From the NCBI GenBank assembly GCA_947629895.1, contig CANRFP010000002.1, forward strand, positions 1 through 38,348: DNA of 38,348 nt. Reading direction: 5' to 3'. Below, one piece after another: positions 31,306 through 38,348 of this stretch. Each line of letters begins with the position of its first letter. The stretch's first letter is position 1. The position numbers were made by a program, and so were the translations under genes. A model generated the notes under the pieces. The model saw nothing but the letters and a program-made list of their open reading frames with translations. It did not search any database and had not been told where the DNA came from. Source of the DNA: an uncultured Clostridia bacterium. Its GTDB lineage: Bacteria; Bacillota_A; Clostridia; Christensenellales; UBA1242.

Positions 31306-34073
31306 GTTGTTTTTGCTGCGGATTTCTTTGTCGTTGTTCCACTTTTTGTTGCCGTCTTTTTTGGAGTGCCGCCACTGTTTGTTGTTGTCTTTTTTGAAGT
31401 GCCGCCACTGTTTGTTGCTTTGCGTGTTGTTGTTTTTGCGCTGGTTGTTGTTTTTGTGGTTGTTGTTTTTGTGGTTGTTTTTTTAGAGACAACTTCTTCT
31501 TTTGCTGTTTCTTCATTTTGTTGCGGAGGCGTTTGTTCTGTCTTTGGCTCTTCTGGCAAGTCGTCAATGCTTTCAGTTTCTTTTGATTTGAATAGGTTTA
31601 AAAATTTTTGCACAAAGGAAGGTTTTTCCTCAGCTGTTTTTTCAACGCCGCCCGCAGGTTTTGGCTTCACTTTAAGCAGCCAGCCTTTGAAGTAATATAC
31701 AGCAACCAAAACTGCGATTGAACACAACAGAAGGGTGACGAGGGTTGTCATAACAGGGAAGGAGAAGGTTGAAACCAAGAAAAATCTTCCAAGCCCCGAC
31801 AACGCCGAAACGATAAGTGTCCCGGAAATGAGTATGCACAAAGCCCTCAGCCAATTTGCAGGCCAACAAATCCAAATGAGGTTTATATAGCCAATAAAGG
31901 TTAGAAGCATTGTTGAAAGGGAAGTAAATTCTTCTGGGGTGAGGCTGTTTGTGTGGTCATTCAAAATCACAATGATAAGCATGTTGAAATACATCAAAAG
32001 GGCGCACGGAATGGATTTTTTAAGCACTTGCGGGATGAAATTCCCTTTGATTAGTTCGCTGTTCGGCTGGAAGGTTAATATGAAAGAAGGAATGCCAATA
32101 ACAAACATTTCAAGCAGCAGCAGTTGTCTTGGAGCAAACGGATATTCTGTCCTTAGCACCAGCGCTGTGGCACACATTATGATTGTGAAAAGCGTTTTCA
32201 TAATGTATAGCACTGACGAATTTTGCACATTGTTAACAATTTGTCTGCCCTCTTTAACAATTGCTGGCAAAGCTGAAAAGTTGCTTTCCATAAGCACAAG
32301 ATGAGATATGTTTCTGGCAACTTCGCTTCCGTCTGCCATGGCAATTGAGCAGTTTGCTTCTTTCAAAGCAAGCGTGTCATTGACGCCATCACCTGTCATT
32401 GCAACCACATTTCCGTGAATTTTTAAGGTTTTGATTATTGTGTGTTTTTGTTCAGGGGTAACACGCCCAAAAACGGTGAACTTATCCGCAATTTGTGCAA
32501 CTTCTTGAAGGCTCATGTTTTCAAGCGAGATGAATTTGTCGCTGTCCTCAACGCCAACGCGCTTTGCAATTTTTGAAACGGTGAGGGCATCATCCCCAGA
32601 AATGATTTTAATCTTAACATCATTTTGTTTAAACCAAGCGATTGTTTCAACCGCATCTTTTCTTATGTGGTCCTCCAAAACAAAGAAAGCAATAAGTTTT
32701 CCGCGCTTTCCTGCCATTTTTTCTGTGTATGGATTGGAATCTTCAACGAAAGCAAGAACGCGATAGCCTTTTTCCATGTAGGAGTTCATTAAGTTTTTTT
32801 GATGAGCAGTCACATTCACTTTAATGAAACCAAGCGCGCCAATATAATATGTTTTGCCGTTTGTTAGGGTGGTTGCGCTGTATTTTCGTGACGAAGAAAA
32901 CTCAACAATGTCTTTCACAAGATTGTTGTCCGTTTTGCCAAAATAGCCCATAAGCGCCACGCTTGTTGCATTGGTGGTTTTCTGCTTGGCAAGTATGGTT
33001 TTCATGATGTCTGCAATTTGTTCCATCTTTGTGTCATTTTGTGGAAGAACTTCAATAACATTCATTGTTCCATCGGTGATTGTTCCGGTTTTGTCTAGGC
33101 ACAAAACGTTTGAACGAGCAAGCATTTCAATTGAATACAAGTTTTTTACAAGAGTTTTCTTTTTTGCAAGTTTAATAACGCCAACAGAAAGCCCAACCGT
33201 AATCAAAAGATACATTCCCGCAGGAATCATGCCGGTGACGGCACCGCTTGTTTTGATAATGGAGTTGTTAACTCTTGCAACGGCATCTGTAAGGGTGGCA
33301 GCACGCAAAAAGTATTGGTTGCAAAAAGTCAAAACACCAAGTGGAATAAGCACAAGCAAAATGGCTTTGATAAGGCTGTTCAAATCTTTGAAAAGGTTGG
33401 AAGATTGAGGTTTAAAGTCCTTTGTTCTTTCTGCCACAGTTTGAATGTAGTTTCCTTTTCCCACGCGGTCAATTCTTGCATAGCAAAGGCCGCTGACCAA
33501 AAAACTTCCGGCAAGCAAAGTGTCTCCCTCATGCTTTTTGATGGCGTTGCTCTCGCCGGTTAAAAGGCTTTCATTTGCTTCAACATTTCCCTCAACAATA
33601 ACGCAGTCCGCAGGGATTTGGTTGCCGTTTTCTAAAATTATTATGTCATCCAAGAGTAAGTTTTCGCTGTTAACTTCATATTGAATGCCCGTGCGAATAA
33701 CTTTGTTTTTAGGCGCAGATACAAGCGACAACTTTTCAACCATAATTTTTGCTTTAATTTCTTGGAAAATGGAAATTGCTGTGTTTGCCACAACCACAAC
33801 CATGAAAAGCATGTCTCCCCACGCATTTGCAACAATAAGCATGGTGGCAATCAAAAGCCAAATGAGGTTGAACACCGTGAACACGTTCTTGGCAACGATT
33901 GAAAGATAGGAATTTGATGTTCTTATTTTTGTGTCGTTTGTGAGTTTGTGCTCAATTCGTTCGGCGATTTGCTCCTCAGAAAGACCATGTTCCCTATCTG
34001 TTTGATAACGAACAATTGGCTGCTCTTGAATTATAAGAGGAGTTTTTCGTCTCTTAGGTTTTAACTTTTTCAT
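31290..34073 (-). CDS. P-type cation-transporting ATPase with Lys/Thr-rich C-terminal tail
   Basis: 927 aa. Actuator-domain TGES motif (LLTGESNAIK, about 172), phosphorylation motif DKTGT (LCLDKTGTITDG, about 328), and hinge MTGDGVND (about 558). The TM4 region reads GMIPAGMYLLITVGLS (PAGM rather than the PEGL of Ca pumps), so the ion is uncertain. The pump lacks N-terminal heavy-metal domains. After the last membrane helices comes an odd tail (about 855-927) made of KTTT, SGGT and KK units with imperfect DNA repeats. TTGACA-17-TAAAAT promoter; AAGGAA may be a weak SD. Divergent from the CCA-adding enzyme gene. Confidence 0.92.
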   Translation of the reverse strand: MKKLKPKRRKTPLIIQEQPIVRYQTDREHGLSEEQIAERIEHKLTNDTKIRTSNSYLSIVAKNVFTVFNLIWLLIATMLIVANAWGDMLFMVVVVANTAISIFQEIKAKIMVEKLSLVSAPKNKVIRTGIQYEVNSENLLLDDIIILENGNQIPADCVIVEGNVEANESLLTGESNAIKKHEGDTLLAGSFLVSGLCYARIDRVGKGNYIQTVAERTKDFKPQSSNLFKDLNSLIKAILLVLIPLGVLTFCNQYFLRAATLTDAVARVNNSIIKTSGAVTGMIPAGMYLLITVGLSVGVIKLAKKKTLVKNLYSIEMLARSNVLCLDKTGTITDGTMNVIEVLPQNDTKMEQIADIMKTILAKQKTTNATSVALMGYFGKTDNNLVKDIVEFSSSRKYSATTLTNGKTYYIGALGFIKVNVTAHQKNLMNSYMEKGYRVLAFVEDSNPYTEKMAGKRGKLIAFFVLEDHIRKDAVETIAWFKQNDVKIKIISGDDALTVSKIAKRVGVEDSDKFISLENMSLQEVAQIADKFTVFGRVTPEQKHTIIKTLKIHGNVVAMTGDGVNDTLALKEANCSIAMADGSEVARNISHLVLMESNFSALPAIVKEGRQIVNNVQNSSVLYIMKTLFTIIMCATALVLRTEYPFAPRQLLLLEMFVIGIPSFILTFQPNSELIKGNFIPQVLKKSIPCALLMYFNMLIIVILNDHTNSLTPEEFTSLSTMLLTFIGYINLIWICWPANWLRALCILISGTLIVSALSGLGRFFLVSTFSFPVMTTLVTLLLCSIAVLVAVYYFKGWLLKVKPKPAGGVEKTAEEKPSFVQKFLNLFKSKETESIDDLPEEPKTEQTPPQQNEETAKEEVVSKKTTTKTTTTKTTTSAKTTTRKATNSGGTSKKTTTNSGGTPKKTATKSGTTTKKSAAKTTKPKA

Positions 34074-34092
34074 CTATATTTCCTTATGTTGT

Positions 34093-34121
34093 ATTTTAGC
34101 CTAGTTTGCTTCATTTGTCAA
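34093..34121 (-). promoter_or_regulatory. Promoter of P-type ATPase gene
   Basis: Minus strand: TTGACA, 17-nt spacer, TAAAAT. Back to back with the cca promoter; the two -35 boxes are 6 bp apart. Confidence 0.75.
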
Positions 34122-34127
34122 ATAAAT

Positions 34128-34156
34128 TTGACTTTTTAATTTTGTTATTGTATTAT
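34128..34156 (+). promoter_or_regulatory. Promoter of CCA-adding enzyme gene
   Basis: TTGACT, 17-nt spacer, TATTAT. Leader of about 29 nt carries GGGGTGG just before ATG 34192. Confidence 0.7.
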
Positions 34157-34191
34157 TGGTTAAAATTAAAAATTATTTTCACGGGGTGGAT

Positions 34192-35418
34192 ATGTTTATT
34201 GAAATTTCGCCAAATTTGAAAAAACTTTCAAAGTTTTTCCCAGAAAATCTTTATGTTGTTGGGGGCTATGTTAGAAGTTGCTTGATGCATTTAAAAAATG
34301 AAGATGTTGACATAACCAGCCCTGTGAACGCAGAAGAAGTTGTTAAAAGATTGAAGGGAAGCGAGTTTTCGGTTAAGATAAAAAACCTCAAACTTGGCTC
34401 CTTGCTTATAACAAAAGGCGAGGAAAATTTCCAGTACACTGCATTTAGAAAGGAAATTTATGGAAACGATGGCTCGCACACGCCAATAAAGGTTGAGGGC
34501 ACAACCAAACTTGAAGAGGATGCGGTTAGGCGAGATTTGACAATAAATTCAATTTATTACAACATAAACAAAGATGAGTGCGTGGATTTGTATCATGGCG
34601 TTGTGGACACAAAGCAAAAGTTGATTAGAACAAACATCAATCCTGACGACATCTTAAAAAATGATGGCGAAAGAATTTTGAGAATTGTGAGGCTGGCGGG
34701 CGAACTTAATTTCAACATTGAGAAAAACACGTTTTTGTCAGTTAAAAAATTTGTGACAAATGTGAATGACCTTCAAGGAAACAGAAAATTTGGCGAACTT
34801 GAAAAAATTTTGTTCTGCGACAAGAGATATGGAATTGGAAGCCTTAAAAAAGCGCTGGGGCTTATGAACAGACTTGGAGTTTGGCAAAATTTTGGGCTAA
34901 AATGTGCAAACGTGAGATATAAAATGGTGTTCAAAACGCAAGACAGATTGCTTGGGCTTTTGATTGACATTGTGGACACAGAAAGAGTGGATTGTTTGGA
35001 GGCATTTTTAGAAAAATTTTTATCTTCTCAATGTGCTTTGCCTGAGGCGGAAGTGAGGAAAATTATCACATTCATTTCCGGCTATTATGATGCTCTTCAA
35101 GGGCTTGGAAACAAAGAATACTTTTTCAAATATTTTGAAAATTGGGCAGATATTTATGCTTTGCTTGGCTGCAAAAGCAAACACTTGCAGGCAAGATATA
35201 ATTTTTTCTATCAATACATTTTAGAGCATGGGCTTGCCATCAAAGTTTCTGATTTGGAAATAAATGAAGAGGACATTGCAAAAAATTTCAATAACATTGA
35301 CAAAAAAAGTTACAATCGAATTTTAAAAAATTTGTTGAGCAAAGTTTTTGATGGAAAAGTTAAGAATGAAAAAGAAGCGCTTTTGAAAGAAATTAAAAAG
35401 AACCTTATAAACTATTAA
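34192..35418 (+). CDS. cca: CCA tRNA nucleotidyltransferase (class II)
   Basis: Adds or repairs the 3' CCA of tRNAs, 408 aa from ATG 34192. Class II motifs: VVGGYVRS (nucleotidyltransferase loop), DVDIT (catalytic Asp pair), RRDLTINSI (motif C), and DGERILRIVRLAGE (base-selection region). The C-terminal half is helical with ALGLMNRLGVW. In-frame TTG 34156 would add 12 residues but lies inside the -10 box, so it is rejected. No hairpin follows; VanW has its own promoter. Confidence 0.93.
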   Translation: MFIEISPNLKKLSKFFPENLYVVGGYVRSCLMHLKNEDVDITSPVNAEEVVKRLKGSEFSVKIKNLKLGSLLITKGEENFQYTAFRKEIYGNDGSHTPIKVEGTTKLEEDAVRRDLTINSIYYNINKDECVDLYHGVVDTKQKLIRTNINPDDILKNDGERILRIVRLAGELNFNIEKNTFLSVKKFVTNVNDLQGNRKFGELEKILFCDKRYGIGSLKKALGLMNRLGVWQNFGLKCANVRYKMVFKTQDRLLGLLIDIVDTERVDCLEAFLEKFLSSQCALPEAEVRKIITFISGYYDALQGLGNKEYFFKYFENWADIYALLGCKSKHLQARYNFFYQYILEHGLAIKVSDLEINEEDIAKNFNNIDKKSYNRILKNLLSKVFDGKVKNEKEALLKEIKKNLINY

Positions 35419-35436
35419 AATTGTTGCTACCATTTT

Positions 35437-35466
35437 TTGAATTATAATTGTTTTGTTGAACATAAT
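35437..35466 (+). promoter_or_regulatory. Leaderless-type promoter for VanW gene
   Basis: TTGAAT, 18-nt spacer, CATAAT, 6 nt to ATG 35473. A TATAAT at 35443-35448 is an alternative. No SD. Confidence 0.5.
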
Positions 35467-35472
35467 AATTTT

Positions 35473-37071
35473 ATGAAAAAAATAAAAGAAAAGCAAAAAA
35501 TGTCAAAAAATGACGAAAAAATTGCAAAAAAACAGCAAAAAAGTGATAAAAACGCTAAAAAAAATAAAAAAGGCAAGGGTTTTCTTTGGTTTTTGGGTGT
35601 GTCCGCAATGTCGGTGACACTGCTTATTGGCTGCCAACTTTTTTTTGAAAACAACATGCATGGCAATTTTAGATTTTATGAAAACACAAAAATAAATGGG
35701 CTTGACGTGGGCGGAATGACGGCAAGCGAAGCAGAAAATTTGGTTTTAACAAACATGCTTGAAAACAAAAAAGATATTGAAATTGAACTTAAATCAAAGG
35801 ATAAATCTTGGGTTGTTAAGGGCAACGATTTTGAGGTTTCAAACAAAATTCAACCCGTGATTGCACAAATTTCAAAATATGGCAGAGGCGGAAATTTTTT
35901 CCAAAACAAAATCAATGAAAAAAAGTTTAAGGAGCATGGCAAAGATTTTCAAATTTCATATGTGAATGTGCTTGGAAATATGGAAGAGAAAATTGAGGAA
36001 ATTGTTTCAAATGTGGAGCAGGATAGTCGCGAGGCAAGTTTGATTTTTAAGCCAAATGAAGAGGAGATTTTTCAGGTTGATGCTGGGCAAAAAACTGTGC
36101 TTGTGAACAGAGATAAACTTTATCAAGAAATTGATGAGGCGCTTAAAAACAACAAAAAAGTTAGCATTGAAATTCCAATTATTGAAATTGGAGAGGATTT
36201 TGACCTTGAAACTCTTAAAGAAAGCGTGGTTTTGAGAAGCACTTTTAAAACTTCTTATGCCACAAGCAAACAAGACAGAAAAAATAATGTTAAAAAAGCG
36301 CTGGAAAGTTTTAATGGCATGATTGTGGAACCGGGGCAGACGGTTTCGTTTAATGAAACAACCGGACCAAGAACGGAGGAAAATGGCTATCACAATGCGC
36401 ACATAATTGTTGGTGGGGTTTATGTTGACGGCGTGGGAGGAGGTGTATGTCAAGCATCAACAACTCTTTACAACGCCCTTTTGCTGTCTGATTTGGAAAT
36501 TTTGAGTGTGAATCACCATTCCCTTCCGGCATCATATGTTCCACTTTCCTTTGATGCAATGGTTTCGGGCAGTTATTCCGACCTTGTGTTTAGAAACAAC
36601 TTAGACAAGCCAATTTACATCAAAACCTTTACTGATGACAAAGAGGTTGGTGTTGAAATTTATGGCCCTAAATTTGAGGACGGAATAACCATTAGGCGCT
36701 GCGCCGAACTTGTTAAAGTTTTGCCACACAATGGCGACAAAATTGTTGCGGACAACAAAGGCGAGTTTTCAAACAGAGTGTTGTATAAAGGCGAATATTA
36801 CAGAGTTAAGTATCCGCGCGAAGGCTATGAAAGCAAGGGTTATTTGCAATATTATAAAAACGGGGAACTTGTGAAAGAAAAAGAGATAAGGCACGATTTC
36901 TATCAGCCTCAAGACGGAATTGTTATGGAAGGAGTTGAAGTGCCAGCCGCAAGCATGACAATTCCTGCAAGTGAGGTTAAAATCATAAAACCTCAAAAAG
37001 TTAGCGAGCAAACGCTGGAAAATGTTAAAACAAAACTTGAAAAAACAAATCCAAGCGAATACAACCCTTAA
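35473..37071 (+). CDS. VanW family protein with peptidoglycan-binding domain
   Basis: 532 aa. A Lys-rich cytoplasmic N-terminus (KKIKEKQKMSKNDEK) and one membrane helix (about 38-58) are followed by extracytoplasmic domains. Residues about 70-230 fit the PG_binding_4 type (INGLDVGGMTASEAENLVL), and about 265-400 form the VanW domain (SFNETTGPRTEENGYHNA, VGGGVCQASTTLYNALLLSD, LPASYVPLSFDAMVSG). A G5-like or short C-terminal region ends it. Architecture matches YoaR/VanW wall proteins of Clostridia; function unknown but likely wall-associated. Start 35473 rests on the 6-nt promoter rule; in-frame TTG 35437 overlaps the promoter. Confidence 0.88.
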   Translation: MKKIKEKQKMSKNDEKIAKKQQKSDKNAKKNKKGKGFLWFLGVSAMSVTLLIGCQLFFENNMHGNFRFYENTKINGLDVGGMTASEAENLVLTNMLENKKDIEIELKSKDKSWVVKGNDFEVSNKIQPVIAQISKYGRGGNFFQNKINEKKFKEHGKDFQISYVNVLGNMEEKIEEIVSNVEQDSREASLIFKPNEEEIFQVDAGQKTVLVNRDKLYQEIDEALKNNKKVSIEIPIIEIGEDFDLETLKESVVLRSTFKTSYATSKQDRKNNVKKALESFNGMIVEPGQTVSFNETTGPRTEENGYHNAHIIVGGVYVDGVGGGVCQASTTLYNALLLSDLEILSVNHHSLPASYVPLSFDAMVSGSYSDLVFRNNLDKPIYIKTFTDDKEVGVEIYGPKFEDGITIRRCAELVKVLPHNGDKIVADNKGEFSNRVLYKGEYYRVKYPREGYESKGYLQYYKNGELVKEKEIRHDFYQPQDGIVMEGVEVPAASMTIPASEVKIIKPQKVSEQTLENVKTKLEKTNPSEYNP

Positions 37072-37098
37072 TTCATAATTAAAAAGTTGCGTTTTGAA

Positions 37099-37104
37099 TA
37101 TAAT
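37099..37104 (+). promoter_or_regulatory. -10 element (leaderless type) for TVP38 gene
   Basis: TATAAT followed by AAAAAA and ATG 37111. The -35 is poor; no SD. Confidence 0.5.
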
Positions 37105-37110
37105 AAAAAA

Positions 37111-37845
37111 ATGAAAGAAAAGGAAATGACGCTAAAAAGAAAAATCTTGCGAACAACTTTGGTGCTTGCAAGTTTTTGCATAATTGGCGTTCTTTCTTAT
37201 TTTATTCTTGTTTGGACAGGCGCTTGGACAAAAATAAATTCGGTTGAAAAATTGAGGACTTTGATTTTAAGGCTGGGCTTTTGGGGAAGATTTATGTTTG
37301 TGTTTTTGCAATTTTTGCAAGTGACTTTTGTTCCAATTCCTTCAACCATTTCCACACTTGCGGGAGTTTTGATTTATGGCCCACTTCAAGCCTCACTTTT
37401 AAGCTTGGCTGGGGTGATGCTTGGAAGCGTTTTTGCATTTTGGCTTGGAAGGCAATTTGGAAGAAAAATTGTGATTTTTATGGTTGGAAAAGAATCCTGT
37501 GAAAAGTGGACCAATTTTTTGTCGAAGTGCAAATATTCTTTTGTGATTATGATGCTGCTGCCAATTTTTCCTGACGATATTCTTTGTTTGGTGGCGGGGC
37601 TAACTGAAATGAGTTGGACATTTTTTGTGGTGACAAATCTTGTTTCACGAACGCTTGCAATTTTCACAACTTGTTTTCTTGGCAGTGGAAGCATAATTCC
37701 ATATCACGGCTGGGGGTTGATAGTTTGGGCAATTATTGCAGTGGCAACAGGAGTGGCACTTTATCTTTCGGTGAAATATCAAAAAGAGATTGAAGATTTT
37801 TTGCAACGGAAATTTTCAAAAAAACAAAAAATAATTAAAAAATAG
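37111..37845 (+). CDS. TVP38/TMEM64-family (DedA superfamily) membrane protein
   Basis: 244 aa, multi-pass membrane protein. Helix at about 16-38; the core reads FLQVTFVPIPSTISTLAGVL, GVMLGSVFAFWLGRQFGRKI, then FVIMMLLPIFPDDILCLVAG, with the Gly/Pro-rich re-entrant region typical of VTT domains. A last helix lies near 205-225 and is followed by a basic tail. Members are linked to lipid scrambling or membrane homeostasis in other bacteria; substrate here is unknown. In-frame TTG 37087 and ATG 37126 are alternatives, but 37111 is set by promoter spacing. Confidence 0.88.
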   Translation: MKEKEMTLKRKILRTTLVLASFCIIGVLSYFILVWTGAWTKINSVEKLRTLILRLGFWGRFMFVFLQFLQVTFVPIPSTISTLAGVLIYGPLQASLLSLAGVMLGSVFAFWLGRQFGRKIVIFMVGKESCEKWTNFLSKCKYSFVIMMLLPIFPDDILCLVAGLTEMSWTFFVVTNLVSRTLAIFTTCFLGSGSIIPYHGWGLIVWAIIAVATGVALYLSVKYQKEIEDFLQRKFSKKQKIIKK

Positions 37846-37904
37846 CAAAAAAATCAAAAAAATAATGAAAAAATGCAAAAAATAGCGTAAAAATTGCAAA
37901 AAAA
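37818..37904. other. Phased A-tract array (predicted curved DNA)
   Basis: Nine A-runs centred near 37821, 37829, 37840, 37850, 37859, 37871, 37880, 37891 and 37901, averaging about 10 bp apart. No terminator hairpin is seen. Lies between the TVP38 gene and the LysM gene. Confidence 0.6.
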
Positions 37905-37948
37905 TCAATTTTTGGTCTATTTTTTATTATTTTTACATATTTTTTTAT

Positions 37949-38113
37949 ATGAGTTTAAAGAAGGTTGTTTTTCCTTATTATCAAGTTAAAAAAGGCGAGA
38001 ACTTAAAAATTGTATCTCAAAAATTTGGCATTGACAGCACAAAAATTTTGTTGGACAATCAAATGTCGCCAAAACAAATCAAAGAGGGAGTGTTTATTTT
38101 GTTAAAGAAATAA
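37949..38113 (+). CDS. 54-aa single-LysM protein
   Basis: MSLKKVVFPYYQVKKGENLK then IVSQKFGIDSTKILLDNQMS and PKQIKEGVFILLKK. This is one LysM motif (YxVKKGENLxxIxxKFGI..., final GVFILL) and almost nothing else. LysM usually binds N-acetylglucosamine polymers, but there is no signal peptide, so the protein would be cytoplasmic unless exported otherwise. TTGGTC-18-CATATT-7-ATG is a weak near-leaderless promoter; no SD. Lies directly before a SpoVB-type flippase. Confidence 0.72.
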   Translation: MSLKKVVFPYYQVKKGENLKIVSQKFGIDSTKILLDNQMSPKQIKEGVFILLKK

Positions 38114-38170
38114 ACTCACAAAATGACAAAAATTGGCATAATATTTGGACAAGTTTTATAGATTATTTTT

Positions 38171-38348
38171 ATGAAATCAATCTTTAAAAATGTTGTTATC
38201 ATCACCATGTTTTCACTGCTCACGCGCATGCTTGGCTTTTTCTTTCACATCTATCTTTCAAGAGCAATCGGGGCGGAAGCGCTTGGGCTGTATCAAGTTG
38301 CAATGTCAATTTTTATGGTGCTTTTAACAATTGTCTCTTCTGGCATAA
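38171..38348 (+). CDS. SpoVB/MurJ-type lipid flippase, N-terminus only
   Basis: Partial: 59 codons before the window ends. FKNVVIITMFSLLTRMLGFF then YLSRAIGAEALGLYQVAMSI is the start of MOP-superfamily exporters such as SpoVB (spore cortex precursor flippase) and polysaccharide transporters. No SD. TAGATT ends 6 nt before ATG but is a weak -10. The SpoVB assignment over other MOP exporters is an inference from the context. Confidence 0.8.
   Translation, partial: MKSIFKNVVIITMFSLLTRMLGFFFHIYLSRAIGAEALGLYQVAMSIFMVLLTIVSSGI

Noticed and set aside
31297..31695. 132-aa Val/Phe-rich plus-strand ORF
   Set aside because: Reverse complement of the Lys/Thr repeat tail of the P-type ATPase; the composition is a by-product.

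Overview
This is a 38.3 kb piece of a low-GC Gram-positive chromosome. The gene set (DnaE next to phosphofructokinase, SpoIIE next to TilS, a CwlD-type amidase, a SpoVB/MurJ-type flippase, a tyrosine T-box, a YjzC-like protein, and the GGGtGRT/iron-sulfur scaffold pair) points to the class Clostridia and a lineage with sporulation ancestry. The strong AT bias and compact genes would fit an uncultured gut-type clostridial lineage, but that placement is an inference. I see no rRNA, tRNA, CRISPR array, transposase or prophage block. The start of dnaE and the end of the flippase lie outside the window.

Layout. 1-8950 (+): dnaE C-terminal half, pfkA, a patatin phospholipase, a membrane-anchored ComEC-type metallo-beta-lactamase, a P-loop-less shikimate-kinase-like protein coupled to transketolase, an unknown 320-aa protein and an anchored alpha/beta hydrolase. 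9040-11744 (-): an orphan block with a coiled-coil protein ending in a fibre-tip-like domain, an SH3-like membrane protein, an unknown 244-aa protein and a 36-aa protein. 11948-20742 (+): cwlD, a glycosyltransferase with a nine-G tract, spoIIE-tilS, a P-loop kinase, degV and a TtcA-type thiolase, plus a conserved-looking 38-aa ORF on the minus strand. 20757-23620 (-): a repeat-rich Tyr/Asp/Pro protein, a YjzC-like protein and the GGGtGRT/scaffold operon. 23740-26439 (+): a GNAT, then T-box(Tyr)-GNAT-tyrS. 26534-28612 (-): XRE regulator and marR-cysS. 28740-30971 (+): recD2. 30996-34073 (-): XRE regulator and a P-type ATPase. 34192-38348 (+): CCA-adding enzyme, VanW protein, TVP38/DedA protein, 54-aa LysM protein and the start of the flippase.

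Three window-wide signals stand out. (1) Nine genes have a sigma-A-type -10 hexamer ending exactly 6 nt before the start codon and no Shine-Dalgarno sequence. That puts +1 on the A of ATG, so these look like leaderless mRNAs; genes inside operons and several others use good SD sequences. The rule also decides several starts. (2) A hairpin family of about 45 bp, with base-pair covariation, sits directly against stop codons (38-aa gene, tyrS, cysS) and also between the YjzC gene and the GGGtGRT gene. (3) Two intergenic stretches are arrays of A-tracts phased at about 10.4 bp, the signature of intrinsically curved DNA.

Most genes are housekeeping: replication and repair, central carbon metabolism, tRNA maturation and charging, envelope and sporulation. 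The least explained parts are the 9040-11744 block, the 237-aa Tyr/Asp/Pro protein, the pseudo-shikimate kinase coupled to transketolase, and an acetyltransferase controlled by tRNA-Tyr charging.
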